From: Paenibacillus polysaccharolyticus
Lineage (GTDB): Bacteria > Bacillota > Bacilli > Paenibacillales > Paenibacillaceae
Direction of reading: 5' to 3'
Assembly (NCBI RefSeq): GCF_900102085.1
Contig: NZ_FMVM01000021.1
Coordinates: forward strand, 1-64,000
DNA length: 64,000 nt
Each line of letters opens with the position of its first letter. Within the stretch, counting starts at the first letter, position 1. Below the pieces are notes generated by a model. It was not told where the DNA came from. It made no database searches and saw only the letters and a program-made list of their open reading frames with translations. Positions 1 through 8,442 of the stretch are shown piece after piece. The position numbers and the translations under genes are program-made.

Positions 1-294
1 ATAAGCAAAGCGTTTTATAACTTCTGTGAAGAAGCAGGTTTAGAGCATGAGCGGACACCCGTTCGAACACCGAATAAAAATGCTTTTATTGAATCGTTTC
101 ATAGTGTTCTGGAACGTGAGTGTTACCAACGACATTGTTTCGAAAGCTACGAAGAAGCCTTTTCCGAGGTAGATCGATACATCCGTTATTACAACAAAGA
201 CCGTATTCACGGCAGTCTACACGACTGGTCGCCGACAGATTACCTGCGCCTGGTCAACGAAGGAACCATAGAATCCAAATCCATTGCGTTATGA
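1..294 (+). pseudogene. IS3-family transposase (OrfB), C-terminal part only in window
   Basis: Frame 1 is open from the first base to a TGA at 292-294 and encodes 97 residues of an rve-type integrase core. The segment NAFIESFHSVLERE holds the last glutamate of the DDE catalytic triad with the basic residue seven positions later that is usual in IS3-family OrfB. The RIHGSLHDWSPTDYL segment is the usual end of these proteins. The N-terminal part, with the two catalytic aspartates, and OrfA lie left of the window, so it cannot be said whether the element is whole. It is typed as a partial gene only because the window cuts it. Confidence 0.85.
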
Positions 295-321
295 TGCGTC
301 AATCTGAGAAAAAGCTAGCTA

Positions 322-346
322 GTGTCCAATATTAAGGGGTTGAACC
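322..346 (+). repeat. Probable right terminal inverted repeat of the IS
   Basis: Just after the transposase stop, the stretch GTGTCCAATATTAAGGGGTT followed by GAACC resembles the right ends of IS150-group elements, which commonly begin GTGTCC and end in a GGGTTGAA/GGGTGCA-like tail. The left end is outside the window, so the exact boundary and target duplication cannot be read. Confidence 0.45.
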
Positions 347-365
347 GATATCACACCTTTTTAAT

Positions 366-516
366 CTCTAACGATCTCAGGGAAGCTTATTTCGGTAATT
401 TGGAGCGAAAACAAGCCTATTTCATGTATTTTTGTTGAAATAAGCTCCCTGGTGAGCGTTAGAATTTCAGAAAGCTCAAAATCGTGCAAATAAGCTCATC
501 TGTGATCGTTAGAATT
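366..516. repeat. Dispersed inverted repeat family, locus A (three units)
   Basis: Three copies of a roughly 28-bp unit with consensus TCTAACGATCnCAGnnGAG followed by CTTATTT occur here: 366-394 on the plus strand, and 437-466 and 487-516 on the minus strand. Unit 1 and unit 2 form a long imperfect inverted repeat around about 40 bp. The last unit, with its upstream flank CAAAATCGTGCAAATAAGC, recurs almost exactly at 40905-40939. The stretch is intergenic and contains no credible gene. Confidence 0.75.
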
Positions 517-702
517 TTAAGGAGGAGTTTTACATTTCATTGGCTTTACTCTAGCAGGTTTGTGGAGACTTCTAATGAAGATTTCTACTTTCTCCGTATT
601 GCGTTTATGTTTTGTTTCTGAGTTTCCATCTGTATGGTAGTGATGTCCTCAGATGTTTGCAATGTGCAAATCAGATCGGCCCCCTGGTTGGCACAGATAA
701 GA

Positions 703-761
703 GGGTTGGGTTGGGTTGGGTTGGGTTGGGTTGGGTTGGGTTGGGTTGGGTTGGGTTGGGT
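703..761 (+). repeat. GGGTT pentanucleotide microsatellite (about 12 copies)
   Basis: A run of 11 full GGGTT units plus GGGT occupies 703-761. Each unit has three consecutive guanines separated by two thymines, so the plus strand could fold into stacked G-quadruplexes. It lies in the 600-bp gene-free stretch between the IS remnant and the dedA terminator. Open frames across it (Leu-Gly-Trp-Val repeats) are products of the repeat, not genes. Confidence 0.95.
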
Positions 762-781
762 ATCTTGTTTCGAAGAACAAC

Positions 782-816
782 AAAAAAAAGACCACCTTAC
801 ACACGAAGAGGTCTTT
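782..816 (-). terminator. Terminator downstream of the dedA operon
   Basis: On the minus strand an imperfect hairpin (AAAGACCTCTT pairing with AAGGTGGTCTTT) is followed by a run of eight T. It lies about 140 bp beyond the dedA stop and would end the response regulator-kinase-pssA-dedA transcript. Confidence 0.6.
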
Positions 817-957
817 CATCCTAAGTTTGTATTTGTCAGTTTACTGAGTAACTTCCTACACATTTGTTGCTACTGTACGCACAGCTTGAAGACGATCTCA
901 CCAACTATCAGAACTCTCTCTGCAACAGTATCTCCGTCTGCTATTAGGCTTGTCCAT

Positions 958-1443
958 CTAGGTTAACACACCTACATAGAAACCAATGGAGATAAACAGA
1001 ACGCACCAAACAAATGCACCGATTCCAGAAATAACAGCATATCTCCCCATCCTCATGCGGCTCATGCCAGAAAAACAGCACATTAGATTACGCACGCCTG
1101 GGATGAAATAACCCAGAATAACGGACCAGGACCCATATTTGAGAAACCACGTTTCTACCCTGCTAAATCGCTTGGCATTTACCCCAATCCATTTACCATA
1201 CTTATCAAATAGGGGCCTGCCGGCTTTTCGGCCAATCGTATAACTCAGTATGCCTCCCGTAAAGGCCCCGCCAAAACAGACAGCGATGGATACGGAATAA
1301 TCCAGAACGGAGATCGAGGCGAGATAACCGACAAAGGTCATCAACACCTCATCCGGAATCGGTAGCCCAATAACACCAAGAGCGAGTAAACCATATATTG
1401 CGAAATACCCATATTGACTAATAATTTCTTTAGCAAATTCCAT
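958..1443 (-). CDS. DedA/VTT-family membrane protein
   Basis: A 161-residue polytopic membrane protein of the DedA (SNARE-associated, VTT) family. Seen in the sequence: an N-terminal hydrophobic segment, the family motif around GLPIPDEV (residues 26-33) with conserved acidic residues, a glycine-rich SYTIGRKAG loop, and the FIPGVRN motif with its conserved arginine. Family members help move phospholipids (undecaprenyl phosphate, phosphatidylethanolamine or phosphatidylserine) across membranes and affect envelope integrity and resistance to cationic peptides. It is somewhat shorter than the typical 190-220 residues. It starts 15 bp after pssA, so the two are probably co-transcribed from the two-component system upstream, suggesting a shared role in membrane lipid control. 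Confidence 0.85.
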   Translation of the reverse strand: MEFAKEIISQYGYFAIYGLLALGVIGLPIPDEVLMTFVGYLASISVLDYSVSIAVCFGGAFTGGILSYTIGRKAGRPLFDKYGKWIGVNAKRFSRVETWFLKYGSWSVILGYFIPGVRNLMCCFSGMSRMRMGRYAVISGIGAFVWCVLFISIGFYVGVLT

Positions 1444-1458
1444 AACTTAACTCGCTCC

Positions 1459-2004
1459 TTATTTCGGTTCCACAATATCCTTCTCATGGGAGGGCAGTAT
1501 TTGCTTCAATGAAGGGAAACGGATTTGACTAACCATGAGACCGGATAATACCACAATAACAAGATATGCTACAGCATGATTAAAATAAGGACTCCATAGA
1601 GCGAAGAAGGACATCAGTCCACCTGCAAATGTAATCGGCATTCCGACAAAACCACTAACTGGTGTTTTCTGGCAGTTATATCTTGCAAGACGAAGCGCTC
1701 CGCACACCGGGAACAGTGCTGTCAATGCCATACCCAGCATACCAACTTCAGTCATCGAATTAAGGTACAGAATTAGCACAGGTGCTGTCCCGAAGGAAAC
1801 GACATCAGCCAGTGAATCAAGTGCTTTACCAAATTCCCCTTCACAATTAAGCTTGCGTGCCGCATATCCATCAAATAAATCAAAGAACATCGCTACCCAT
1901 ATCATTGTCACAGCCAAGGCAAACTCTCCATGAATCGCCATAATGACCGCGAGCATCCCCGAACTTAAATTCCCCAAGGTTAAAATGGATGGTAAAGACT
2001 TCAT
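1459..2004 (-). CDS. pssA: CDP-diacylglycerol-serine O-phosphatidyltransferase
   Basis: A 181-residue integral membrane enzyme of the CDP-alcohol phosphatidyltransferase family. The signature D-x2-D-G-x2-A-R-x8-G-x3-D-x3-D is complete in DLFDGYAARKLNCEGEFG plus KALDSLADV (about residues 42-70). It joins CDP-diacylglycerol and serine to give phosphatidylserine, the precursor of phosphatidylethanolamine, at the cytoplasmic membrane. Length and hydrophobic pattern fit Bacillus-type PssA. No phosphatidylserine decarboxylase gene is next to it, which is unusual, since psd is often the neighbour in Firmicutes. Here the neighbours are a sensor kinase gene (21 bp upstream) and a DedA gene (15 bp downstream). 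The signature could also fit a phosphatidylglycerophosphate synthase, but the N-terminal SILTLGNLSSGM is typical of PssA. Confidence 0.85.
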   Translation of the reverse strand: MKSLPSILTLGNLSSGMLAVIMAIHGEFALAVTMIWVAMFFDLFDGYAARKLNCEGEFGKALDSLADVVSFGTAPVLILYLNSMTEVGMLGMALTALFPVCGALRLARYNCQKTPVSGFVGMPITFAGGLMSFFALWSPYFNHAVAYLVIVVLSGLMVSQIRFPSLKQILPSHEKDIVEPK

Positions 2005-2025
2005 AAAATTTAACTTCCTTTCATA

Positions 2026-3789
2026 CTAGGCTTTAGGAAATGTAATATAAAAACGTACGCCATCCGGTGTATTCTCCACTCCATAACCACATCCGTGCAG
2101 ATCGAGAATCTGTTTTGAAATGGCCAGGCCTAGCCCGGTCCCTCCCATTTTGCGATTGCGCGAGCGCTCTACACGGTAGAACCTCTCCCATATATATTGC
2201 CGTTCCTCTTCCGCAATGTGTTCACCTTTATTCTCAATCGTGACGTGAACACAACCTTCATGCCTGTTAATCTCAATCATTATATCGGTTTGCGGAACCG
2301 CGTGACGTATAGCATTCATCATAATATTGTAAAATACTTGCTCTAGCTTGCTTCGATCCCCTTCGACCGTCTGCTCCGTCGTGGATATAAGCACCACTTC
2401 AAGCCCTTTATCTTTCAGCTGAGGCCCGAGGCGCCCAGCAATATCTTCAATCATGTCAGCCAAAGCAATCGCTCCGGTATTCAGTTGAATCGCAGCAGAT
2501 TCCAGTCGGACCAGATCCAGCATTTCTTCAACCATCGTTTCCATCTTAATGGCTTCATCTACAATGACTTCAATGTAGCGCTCCCGCTTGTTTTCACTCA
2601 CACCGTCTTTCAGCCCTTCAGAATATCCTTTGATAATACTGATCGGTGTTTTGAGTTCATGAGAAGCATCGGCAAAAAACTTACGCTGACGCTGTTCAAT
2701 CTGCTGTTTCAATTCCATATCGGTACGCATCTGTTCATTCGCCTGTTTAAGCTCTTCCAGCGTCTGACCCAGTGTGCCTGATAGAGCATTCAGACTATCA
2801 GAAAGGCTACCAATCTCGTCCTTGCGCCGGATCGATGATCTCACCGTGAAATCCAGCGTGGACATCTTTTTCGCCACATGATTCAAAGCGAGCAGCGGCT
2901 TCGTTATGATTTTGGACAATAACAGGGCGAGCAACAGAATCAGCACAAACGCGCCCATACCGAAGTATGCATAGAATAAACGAGTAGCCTCATTCGCTTC
3001 CCGAACCTCCTGCAGGGAGGTGAGCGAGAAAATCAACTGTTGTTCCGCGCCGACACGTTGCACAGGAGCAATGGTAACGACGTTTCGCACTCCGCTCCAG
3101 CTTTCCTTCCATTCTTCATTAATCATTTTGCCATTAGACAGCTTTTGCTGATCTTCTGACGACAACGGGAACCGACTGTCCAGAGCCTGCACGAGCAGGC
3201 CTTGTCTCTGACTCCAGGTAGCAAGATCCGGTAACACAACCTCCGTCAGAACTCCCGTCCATTCCTGCACAGGTAGCAACGATTCTTGAAAAGTTTCTGT
3301 GCCCCATGCAGCAGAAGCTGCATCTTGAATTTTGAAGGGATATACCGTAGGCTCAGCTTTACCCTGATCGCTGGAAGATCCCTTTACGGTCAGTTTTTGT
3401 CCAAATTTGAGATGTGACCTGATCCAGCCTGCGTTTTCACCATTAATGAACAACGACAGAGATACCTTCACACGTTTGCCGTCTTCCTGAAGAAGCGTGA
3501 TATGAAAGGGATCATCCACCAGCTTGCCTGTGTTCGTTAAAATAATGAGATGAGACTGATTTTGCCGCATGAATCTGCCCATTTCCTTCGCGAGTTGCAT
3601 ATCACTCCAGTGACTGGCAGAGAATTGCTGTTCAAACTTGGACAGCTTCTTTTTCATACTGCTAATCTTCTGATGCTGGTAAAAATCGGGGAACCAGATC
3701 AGTTGGGCAAGCACCGTTGTCCCATACAGCAGGACCACAAATCCGGCCATGACCAGAAACAGCTTCATCGTTACGCCATTTCTTCTCAT
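2026..3789 (-). CDS. Membrane sensor histidine kinase
   Basis: A 587-residue kinase. It has an N-terminal membrane segment (about 8-30), a long extracytoplasmic sensor of about 240 residues, a second membrane segment (about 272-295), a HAMP linker ending near 350, a coiled-coil stretch, then a HisKA domain with DASHELKTP carrying the phosphorylated histidine (about residue 376). The ATP-binding domain shows NAIRHA (N box), ERFYRVERSRNRKMGGTGLG (F and G boxes). The start codon overlaps the stop of the response regulator gene by 4 bp (ATGA), so the pair is translationally coupled. The large extracellular domain has no motif I recognise, so the signal is unknown. The downstream pssA and dedA genes suggest that it senses membrane or envelope state. 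Confidence 0.9.
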   Translation of the reverse strand: MRRNGVTMKLFLVMAGFVVLLYGTTVLAQLIWFPDFYQHQKISSMKKKLSKFEQQFSASHWSDMQLAKEMGRFMRQNQSHLIILTNTGKLVDDPFHITLLQEDGKRVKVSLSLFINGENAGWIRSHLKFGQKLTVKGSSSDQGKAEPTVYPFKIQDAASAAWGTETFQESLLPVQEWTGVLTEVVLPDLATWSQRQGLLVQALDSRFPLSSEDQQKLSNGKMINEEWKESWSGVRNVVTIAPVQRVGAEQQLIFSLTSLQEVREANEATRLFYAYFGMGAFVLILLLALLLSKIITKPLLALNHVAKKMSTLDFTVRSSIRRKDEIGSLSDSLNALSGTLGQTLEELKQANEQMRTDMELKQQIEQRQRKFFADASHELKTPISIIKGYSEGLKDGVSENKRERYIEVIVDEAIKMETMVEEMLDLVRLESAAIQLNTGAIALADMIEDIAGRLGPQLKDKGLEVVLISTTEQTVEGDRSKLEQVFYNIMMNAIRHAVPQTDIMIEINRHEGCVHVTIENKGEHIAEEERQYIWERFYRVERSRNRKMGGTGLGLAISKQILDLHGCGYGVENTPDGVRFYITFPKA

Positions 3790-4466
3790 TCTTCTGCCTC
3801 AAAACGGTACCCCGTACCAATCACAGTACGAATGCACTTTGCTTCATCGCCCAGTTTACTGCGAAGCTTTTTGATATGCGTATCTACCACACGAGAATCC
3901 CCTTCAAAATCAAATCCCCACACCCGATTTAATATGGCTTCACGGGATAAGACAATGCCAGCATTCCGAGCCAGATAGAGTAGCAGATCATATTCCTTCG
4001 GTGCAAGCTCAACTTCAATCCCATTTCTCTCCAAACGTCTACCCCATGGATCGAGAATAACATCGCCAAAACGAATGACCCCCTGCTCCCGCCCCATCGC
4101 ACCTTCCACTCGTTTCATCAGCGTCTCAGCCCGTGCAACCAGAACCCGGGGACTGAACGGCTTGGTTACATAATCGTCTACACCTAACTGGAATCCATGG
4201 ATTTTGTCATCGTCTTCCGACCTTGCGGTTAGCATGATAATAGGTACGGCAGAAGTAGAGCGAATATGACCACATAATGTCCATCCGTCCATTTCAGGCA
4301 TCAGTACATCCAGAATGACCAGGTCTACCTGATGCAAAGCCAGCTGTTCCAGCGCTTGGACTCCATCTTCCGCTTCAATAACATTCCATTGTTCTTTTAT
4401 AAAATAATCGGCCACAATCTCACGAATGCGGCTTTCGTCTTCTACCAGAAGCACGGTTCTGATCAT
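3786..4466 (-). CDS. OmpR/PhoB-family response regulator
   Basis: A 226-residue regulator with a receiver domain (LLVEDESRIRE; phospho-acceptor aspartate in VILDVLMPEMDG; TARSEDDD; conserved lysine in DDYVTKPF) and a C-terminal winged-helix DNA-binding domain ending RTVIGTGYRFEAEE. The frame is open further upstream to 4613, but I chose ATG at 4466: it is preceded by a good AAGGAGA site at suitable distance, and the family usually begins just before the first beta strand. It is the first gene of the operon with the histidine kinase, pssA and dedA, and probably controls that operon and others. Confidence 0.9.
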   Translation of the reverse strand: MIRTVLLVEDESRIREIVADYFIKEQWNVIEAEDGVQALEQLALHQVDLVILDVLMPEMDGWTLCGHIRSTSAVPIIMLTARSEDDDKIHGFQLGVDDYVTKPFSPRVLVARAETLMKRVEGAMGREQGVIRFGDVILDPWGRRLERNGIEVELAPKEYDLLLYLARNAGIVLSREAILNRVWGFDFEGDSRVVDTHIKKLRSKLGDEAKCIRTVIGTGYRFEAEE

Positions 4467-4583
4467 GACCGACTCTCCTTCTTTATTTCTATAGATAACA
4501 TACCTGCTCAATGTGTCGTTCGTGTGTCCTGCCAGATCAATCCAGTTATACCGAGTAATCGACTCCACCATATATACGATTAA

Positions 4584-4613
4584 TATATACCAAAAGTTAC
4601 TATTTTTTATCAA
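4584..4613 (-). promoter_or_regulatory. Possible promoter of the response regulator operon
   Basis: On the minus strand TTGATA (4608-4613) and TATATA (4584-4589) are separated by 18 bp, about 120 bp before the response regulator start. The region is very AT-rich, so a chance match is possible. Confidence 0.35.
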
Positions 4614-4754
4614 AAATACGCAAAAAAGAAGCAGCCAACTAGTATTACATTGTTCGTTGACCGCTCCTGAGATGAAATTGGGGATATGCTTTATTCAAAT
4701 TATGCGCTCTGATGCGGCCCGTCCTATTCTGGACAAGTGCATTCCAAACGCTGA

Positions 4755-5567
4755 TTAACGTTGGTGCTCCAAACGATGTGCCACATGCAGTGTAGGTCCA
4801 ACGAAGCGGTTCAACGGGAACCCGCCAGCAATCGCTTTGGTTACAAATGCTTTCCCTTCACGTACAGCCTCTTTCACGGAAAGTCCGCGAGCGAGCCCGG
4901 CAGTAACGGCTGCAGATGTTGTGCAACCTGCACCATGGGTATAACCGGAACCGACAACATCAGCTTCGAACCAATCATAATTGGTTCCGTCATAGAGCAA
5001 GTCCATGGCTTTACCCGGGTTAATTACACCGCGATCTTTAATCAGAACATGTTTGGCACCATGCGCGTGAATGGTCGCTGCCGCAGCTTCCATCTGCTCT
5101 TTGGAACGAATCGGACCGCTCTTCGCCAGTTGGGAGGCTTCGAAGAGATTAGGTGTTACAAGATCCGCACCCGGGAGCAAAAATTCGATCATGGCTTCGG
5201 TGTTTTCTGGCTGCAGCACCTCATCCGTACCTTTGCACACCATAACTGGGTCAATAACGATTTGCGGCAGACCGCTACGGCGAATATGTTTGGCAACAAG
5301 CTCAATGATATCCACTGAACCGAGCATGCCCGTTTTCATCGCGTCAAAACCAATCCCATCCAGGACGGTGCGAAGCTGAGCTTCGACTACATTTAATTCT
5401 ACAGGAAAGACCTGGTGATCCCATGTCTCAGGTTCCATGGAAACAACCGTTGTTAATACGGTCATGCCGTATACGCCCAGCTCCTGGAATGTTTTCAAAT
5501 CGGCTTGAATGCCTGCGCCACCGCTCGTATCCGAGCCAGCGATAGTTAATGTTTTTGGAATCGTCAT
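4755..5567 (-). CDS. pdxK: Pyridoxine/pyridoxal kinase of the ThiD family
   Basis: A 270-residue ribokinase-fold kinase. Markers are AGSDTSGGAGIQADLKTF at the N-terminus, DPVMVCKG (about residues 115-122), NLFEAS, and the anion-hole/catalytic motif YTHGAGCTTSAA (about 208-219). It phosphorylates pyridoxine, pyridoxal or pyridoxamine with ATP; ThiD relatives phosphorylate hydroxymethylpyrimidine. I prefer PdxK over ThiD because the DPVMVCKG segment, the GFPLNRFVGPT tail and overall spacing match Bacillus PdxK as I remember it. Automated annotation often calls these ThiD. It is a single gene between the two-component operon and an ABC transporter, with no thiamine genes or TPP riboswitch nearby. 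Confidence 0.8.
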   Translation of the reverse strand: MTIPKTLTIAGSDTSGGAGIQADLKTFQELGVYGMTVLTTVVSMEPETWDHQVFPVELNVVEAQLRTVLDGIGFDAMKTGMLGSVDIIELVAKHIRRSGLPQIVIDPVMVCKGTDEVLQPENTEAMIEFLLPGADLVTPNLFEASQLAKSGPIRSKEQMEAAAATIHAHGAKHVLIKDRGVINPGKAMDLLYDGTNYDWFEADVVGSGYTHGAGCTTSAAVTAGLARGLSVKEAVREGKAFVTKAIAGGFPLNRFVGPTLHVAHRLEHQR

Positions 5568-5685
5568 GGTCGTTCTATTCTCCTTCGTGTTTCAGTTGAC
5601 ACTATCCTATCCCTTGTACGAGCGGATGTCAATGGCATGTGAGGCTGTATGCAGCCATGCTTTTTCAGCACAAAAGAGATCTGTC

Positions 5686-6399
5686 TTAATTCAGGTCCTT
5701 GGTTTCCAACCGTGTCATGGAAAGTGTAGCAATCCATAAGCCTATTGCCCCCAAGGTCAACGGAATCACGATGATGTTATTGACCGACATTGTAGGTCCA
5801 TTGGAACCGCTAAAACCCGAGCATACGACGAGAACAAGGAAAATGGAAGCAACCATTGTAGCCGTCACCGAATGCTTGCGCATACCGAAGAATAGAGGAA
5901 TCAGGGCCATGGCGGCGGCAGAGAGGGAACTGATGGTATATTTCAGCACGATCTGCCCCAAAGCCACAGATTCTACAGGCTCGGTAATAAAACCATAGTA
6001 CTGATTGGCCGCCAGCAGGAGCACACCCATTAGAATGTCCGTAAACATGATCATCGTAAACGTAAAAATAAAAACTAACATTAACTTCGCAGCAATGATT
6101 TTATGCCGCTTGATCGGATAGGTAAACATCACATTCATCGTTTTGTCCCTGTATTCGCTAATGATCAATTTAGATATCAAGGAACCAGCAAATATAATAA
6201 ACACTGCTCTGGAAAATGTATCAATTAGCGTAAAGGCCCCGTGGTAATCGGCCAAGGCATAATCCTCAGCCCCGAAATCGGTAACACCGATCATAATCAT
6301 AAATAGAAGAATGCTGACAATGGCGATGCCTGCACCCACAAAATTCCGGGCAAAGCGATGCTTGCGCCATTCCAGACGAATGAGTTTAAGCAACGTCAT
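5686..6399 (-). CDS. ABC-2 type transporter permease
   Basis: A 237-residue membrane protein with about six transmembrane segments: one near residues 18-40, a cluster between 60 and 200, and a last one near 205-228. It begins with the MTLLKLIRLEWRKHR segment typical of ABC-2/BcrB-like permeases. The segment EYRDKTMNVMFTYPIKRHKI is the conserved coupling region before the second membrane helix. It overlaps the upstream ATPase gene by 14 bp, so the two are co-translated. Relatives of this type remove or sense peptide antibiotics and lantibiotics. The substrate cannot be read from sequence. Confidence 0.85.
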   Translation of the reverse strand: MTLLKLIRLEWRKHRFARNFVGAGIAIVSILLFMIMIGVTDFGAEDYALADYHGAFTLIDTFSRAVFIIFAGSLISKLIISEYRDKTMNVMFTYPIKRHKIIAAKLMLVFIFTFTMIMFTDILMGVLLLAANQYYGFITEPVESVALGQIVLKYTISSLSAAAMALIPLFFGMRKHSVTATMVASIFLVLVVCSGFSGSNGPTMSVNNIIVIPLTLGAIGLWIATLSMTRLETKDLN

Positions 6400-7309
6400 C
6401 AGCCCCTTTCATCAGACCCATGAAGTGCTCTTCCAAGGAATGCGAACGTTTAGAGATCGACTCCACCTCAACCCCGTGCTGAACCAATTTGCTGTTAAGA
6501 TCGGAAGCCGTTATATCTGGGTCATAGACACGTAACGTCTGCTCATCGAACAACTTATAATTGCTCAGATGCAACAAATGTTCTACGACGTATGCAGCTT
6601 TCTTAGGATCTGCAGCCTGTACTTCAATATAATCGGTGTGACTGCCACGGATACTCTCCATGGATACTTCTTCGACAAGCCTTCCCTCGCGAATGATGCC
6701 AATCGTGTCCGCAACCTGCTCCACTTCGCCCAGAATGTGACTGGAGATCAGCATCGTAATGCGATATTCTGTGCTCAATCGTTTGAAGAGATCACGCATC
6801 TCTTTGATCCCCACCGGGTCAAGCCCATTAATCGGTTCATCCAGAATTAACAACTCCGGTGTTGTGATTAGCGCACGAGCCAGCCCAAGACGTTGCTTCA
6901 TACCGAGAGAGAAGTCCTTCACAGGTTTTTTGCCTGCATCCTTCAAACCGACCATTTCCATATGTTTCCCAATCATCTGTTTGCTCGTGAACCCCATATA
7001 CTCACAGTGCAGATCAAGATTTTCCCATGCAGACAGTTTGTCATAGAAAAAGGGATATTCGATAATACTGCCCATTCGTTTCAATAACTCGTAAGAGTCC
7101 GGGTTTAGCTTTTCGCCGAAGAGTTCGATCTCACCCGCAGTAGGTTTAACAAGGTTGGTTAACATTTTCATTAATGTTGTTTTCCCTGCTCCGTTCGGCC
7201 CTAAAAACCCATAGATTTCGCCTTGCTTAATATTCATGTTAACACCGGATACGACCTCTGTTCCTTCGTACACCTTGGTAAGATTTATGGTCCGTGCAAT
7301 ATAACTCAT
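6386..7309 (-). CDS. ABC transporter ATP-binding protein, BcrA-like
   Basis: A 307-residue ATPase: Walker A GPNGAGKTT (about residues 37-45), signature FSLGMKQRLGLARAL (about 133-147), Walker B LLILDEPINGLDP (about 154-166), and the switch histidine in LISSHILGEVEQVAD. The C-terminal 80 residues form the extra domain usual in bacitracin and lantibiotic exporters (BcrA, NisF-like). An AAAGGAG site stands before ATG 7309. With the overlapping permease it would form a 2+2 exporter. The two-component system 188 bp upstream, on the same strand, probably controls it. Confidence 0.88.
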   Translation of the reverse strand: MSYIARTINLTKVYEGTEVVSGVNMNIKQGEIYGFLGPNGAGKTTLMKMLTNLVKPTAGEIELFGEKLNPDSYELLKRMGSIIEYPFFYDKLSAWENLDLHCEYMGFTSKQMIGKHMEMVGLKDAGKKPVKDFSLGMKQRLGLARALITTPELLILDEPINGLDPVGIKEMRDLFKRLSTEYRITMLISSHILGEVEQVADTIGIIREGRLVEEVSMESIRGSHTDYIEVQAADPKKAAYVVEHLLHLSNYKLFDEQTLRVYDPDITASDLNSKLVQHGVEVESISKRSHSLEEHFMGLMKGADDVA

Positions 7310-7389
7310 CTGGTCATTCTCCTTTACGTCCCCCTCCTGGGGTGCTTATAACTGTATTGTAAAGAAAAAAGTCTGCTTTTTTATTAATC

Positions 7390-7410
7390 AAATCTTACAA
7401 AAACCTTAAG
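7390..7410 (-). promoter_or_regulatory. Candidate response-regulator binding site upstream of the ABC operon
   Basis: On the minus strand TAAGG and TAAGA occur 11 bp apart, within CTTAAGGTTTTTGTAAGATT, about 80 bp before the ATPase start. Direct half-sites one helical turn apart are the usual target of OmpR-family regulators. A palindrome GAACGCGTTC lies next to it at 7414-7423. No binding evidence is available from sequence alone. Confidence 0.4.
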
Positions 7411-7497
7411 TTGGAACGCGTTCTGATTTACTCTGATACTTCATTGGTAAATTGACCCGGATAACCAGCAACTTGGAATCGTTAGTCTTTTACGGCC

Positions 7498-8442
7498 CTA
7501 CAACATTTCTTCCAACGTAAAAGAAAACACCGTCCGCTGATGTGGAACGCTATGAACATCAATACGTCCACCCATCCGTTCAACGAGTCGCTTCGTGATG
7601 GTTAGGCCGAGACCGCTGCCCTGATACATCCGATTACGGGAATCTTCCAGCGTGTACATTCGTTCAAAGACACGACTGTGTTCCTGTTCCGGGATACCTT
7701 TTCCTCGGTCCCATACCTGCACAGTAACGGGCTCTTCTTCCCTGTTCAGTATAGATATTCCGAGTTCCTTGCCATCGGCGCCATATTTCATCGCATTGGT
7801 GATCAGGTTGTCCAGCACGCGATCCAGTGCCTCTTCGTTGGCGCGAACGAACACATCCTGCTCTGGAATGCTCAGTTCCACTTGTAACCCGAGCTTTGCA
7901 AGCAATTCGTAAAACGATAACATTTTTACCCGGCACAACTCACTGATATTCACCCGGCTAAGCTCCAGCTGACGGTCTCCCGATTCAAGCTTGGCGAGAT
8001 CAAAAAAAGAATGCATCAGGCGCAGCACTTCCTGTGCTTTATCCTGTATTTTCTCCGTCATTACCCTCCGCTCCGCATCGGTCAGAGATGAACTGTGCAG
8101 CAACGTTTCACTGTACCCGAGTACAACCGTAAGCGGGGTCTTCAAATCATGCGAAATGTTGGAGAGCATATGACGTATCTCCTTCTCCTGGTTGGCATAG
8201 TCAGCCTTAGCCAGATGGGCGTGTTCAAGCAACCGGTTCATGTCGTTTAACAGCCGGCTTACCTGTGCATCACTATCAAATACAAGCAGACGTTCAAACG
8301 TGCCCTGTTCGAGAATACCCGACACTTTGTTGTGAATATACGTTAGATGCTTACTTCGTTTATGAAGGCGTAGTCCAAACGCAATAACAGCACACGCAAG
8401 CAGGATCGTTGATACCGCAAGCAACCACAGCATCATCATCAT
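7498..8442 (-). CDS. Sensor histidine kinase with a single membrane segment
   Basis: A 314-residue kinase with one clear membrane segment (about 4-25) and no sizeable extracellular loop, followed by a linker and HisKA domain (NISHDLKTPLTVVLGYSETLL, phospho-histidine near residue 96), NAMKYG N box, and GKGIPEQEHSRVFERMY and GSGLGLTI in the ATPase domain. The lack of a sensor domain suggests it takes its signal from the membrane or from a partner protein, perhaps the adjacent ABC transporter. Its ATG overlaps the response regulator stop by 4 bp. It is unlike the kinase at 2026-3789, which has a large external domain. Confidence 0.88.
   Translation of the reverse strand: MMMMLWLLAVSTILLACAVIAFGLRLHKRSKHLTYIHNKVSGILEQGTFERLLVFDSDAQVSRLLNDMNRLLEHAHLAKADYANQEKEIRHMLSNISHDLKTPLTVVLGYSETLLHSSSLTDAERRVMTEKIQDKAQEVLRLMHSFFDLAKLESGDRQLELSRVNISELCRVKMLSFYELLAKLGLQVELSIPEQDVFVRANEEALDRVLDNLITNAMKYGADGKELGISILNREEEPVTVQVWDRGKGIPEQEHSRVFERMYTLEDSRNRMYQGSGLGLTITKRLVERMGGRIDVHSVPHQRTVFSFTLEEML

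Noticed and set aside
366..516. CRISPR array
   Set aside because: Units are inverted, not direct, spacers are not of constant length, and there are no cas genes in the window.
612..966. Two overlapping frames with Leu-Gly-Trp-Val repeats
   Set aside because: They arise from the GGGTT tract being open in several frames; no ribosome sites and no family resemblance.
4755..5567. ThiD (thiamine pathway) assignment
   Set aside because: Motif details fit PdxK better, and no thiamine genes or TPP riboswitch are nearby.
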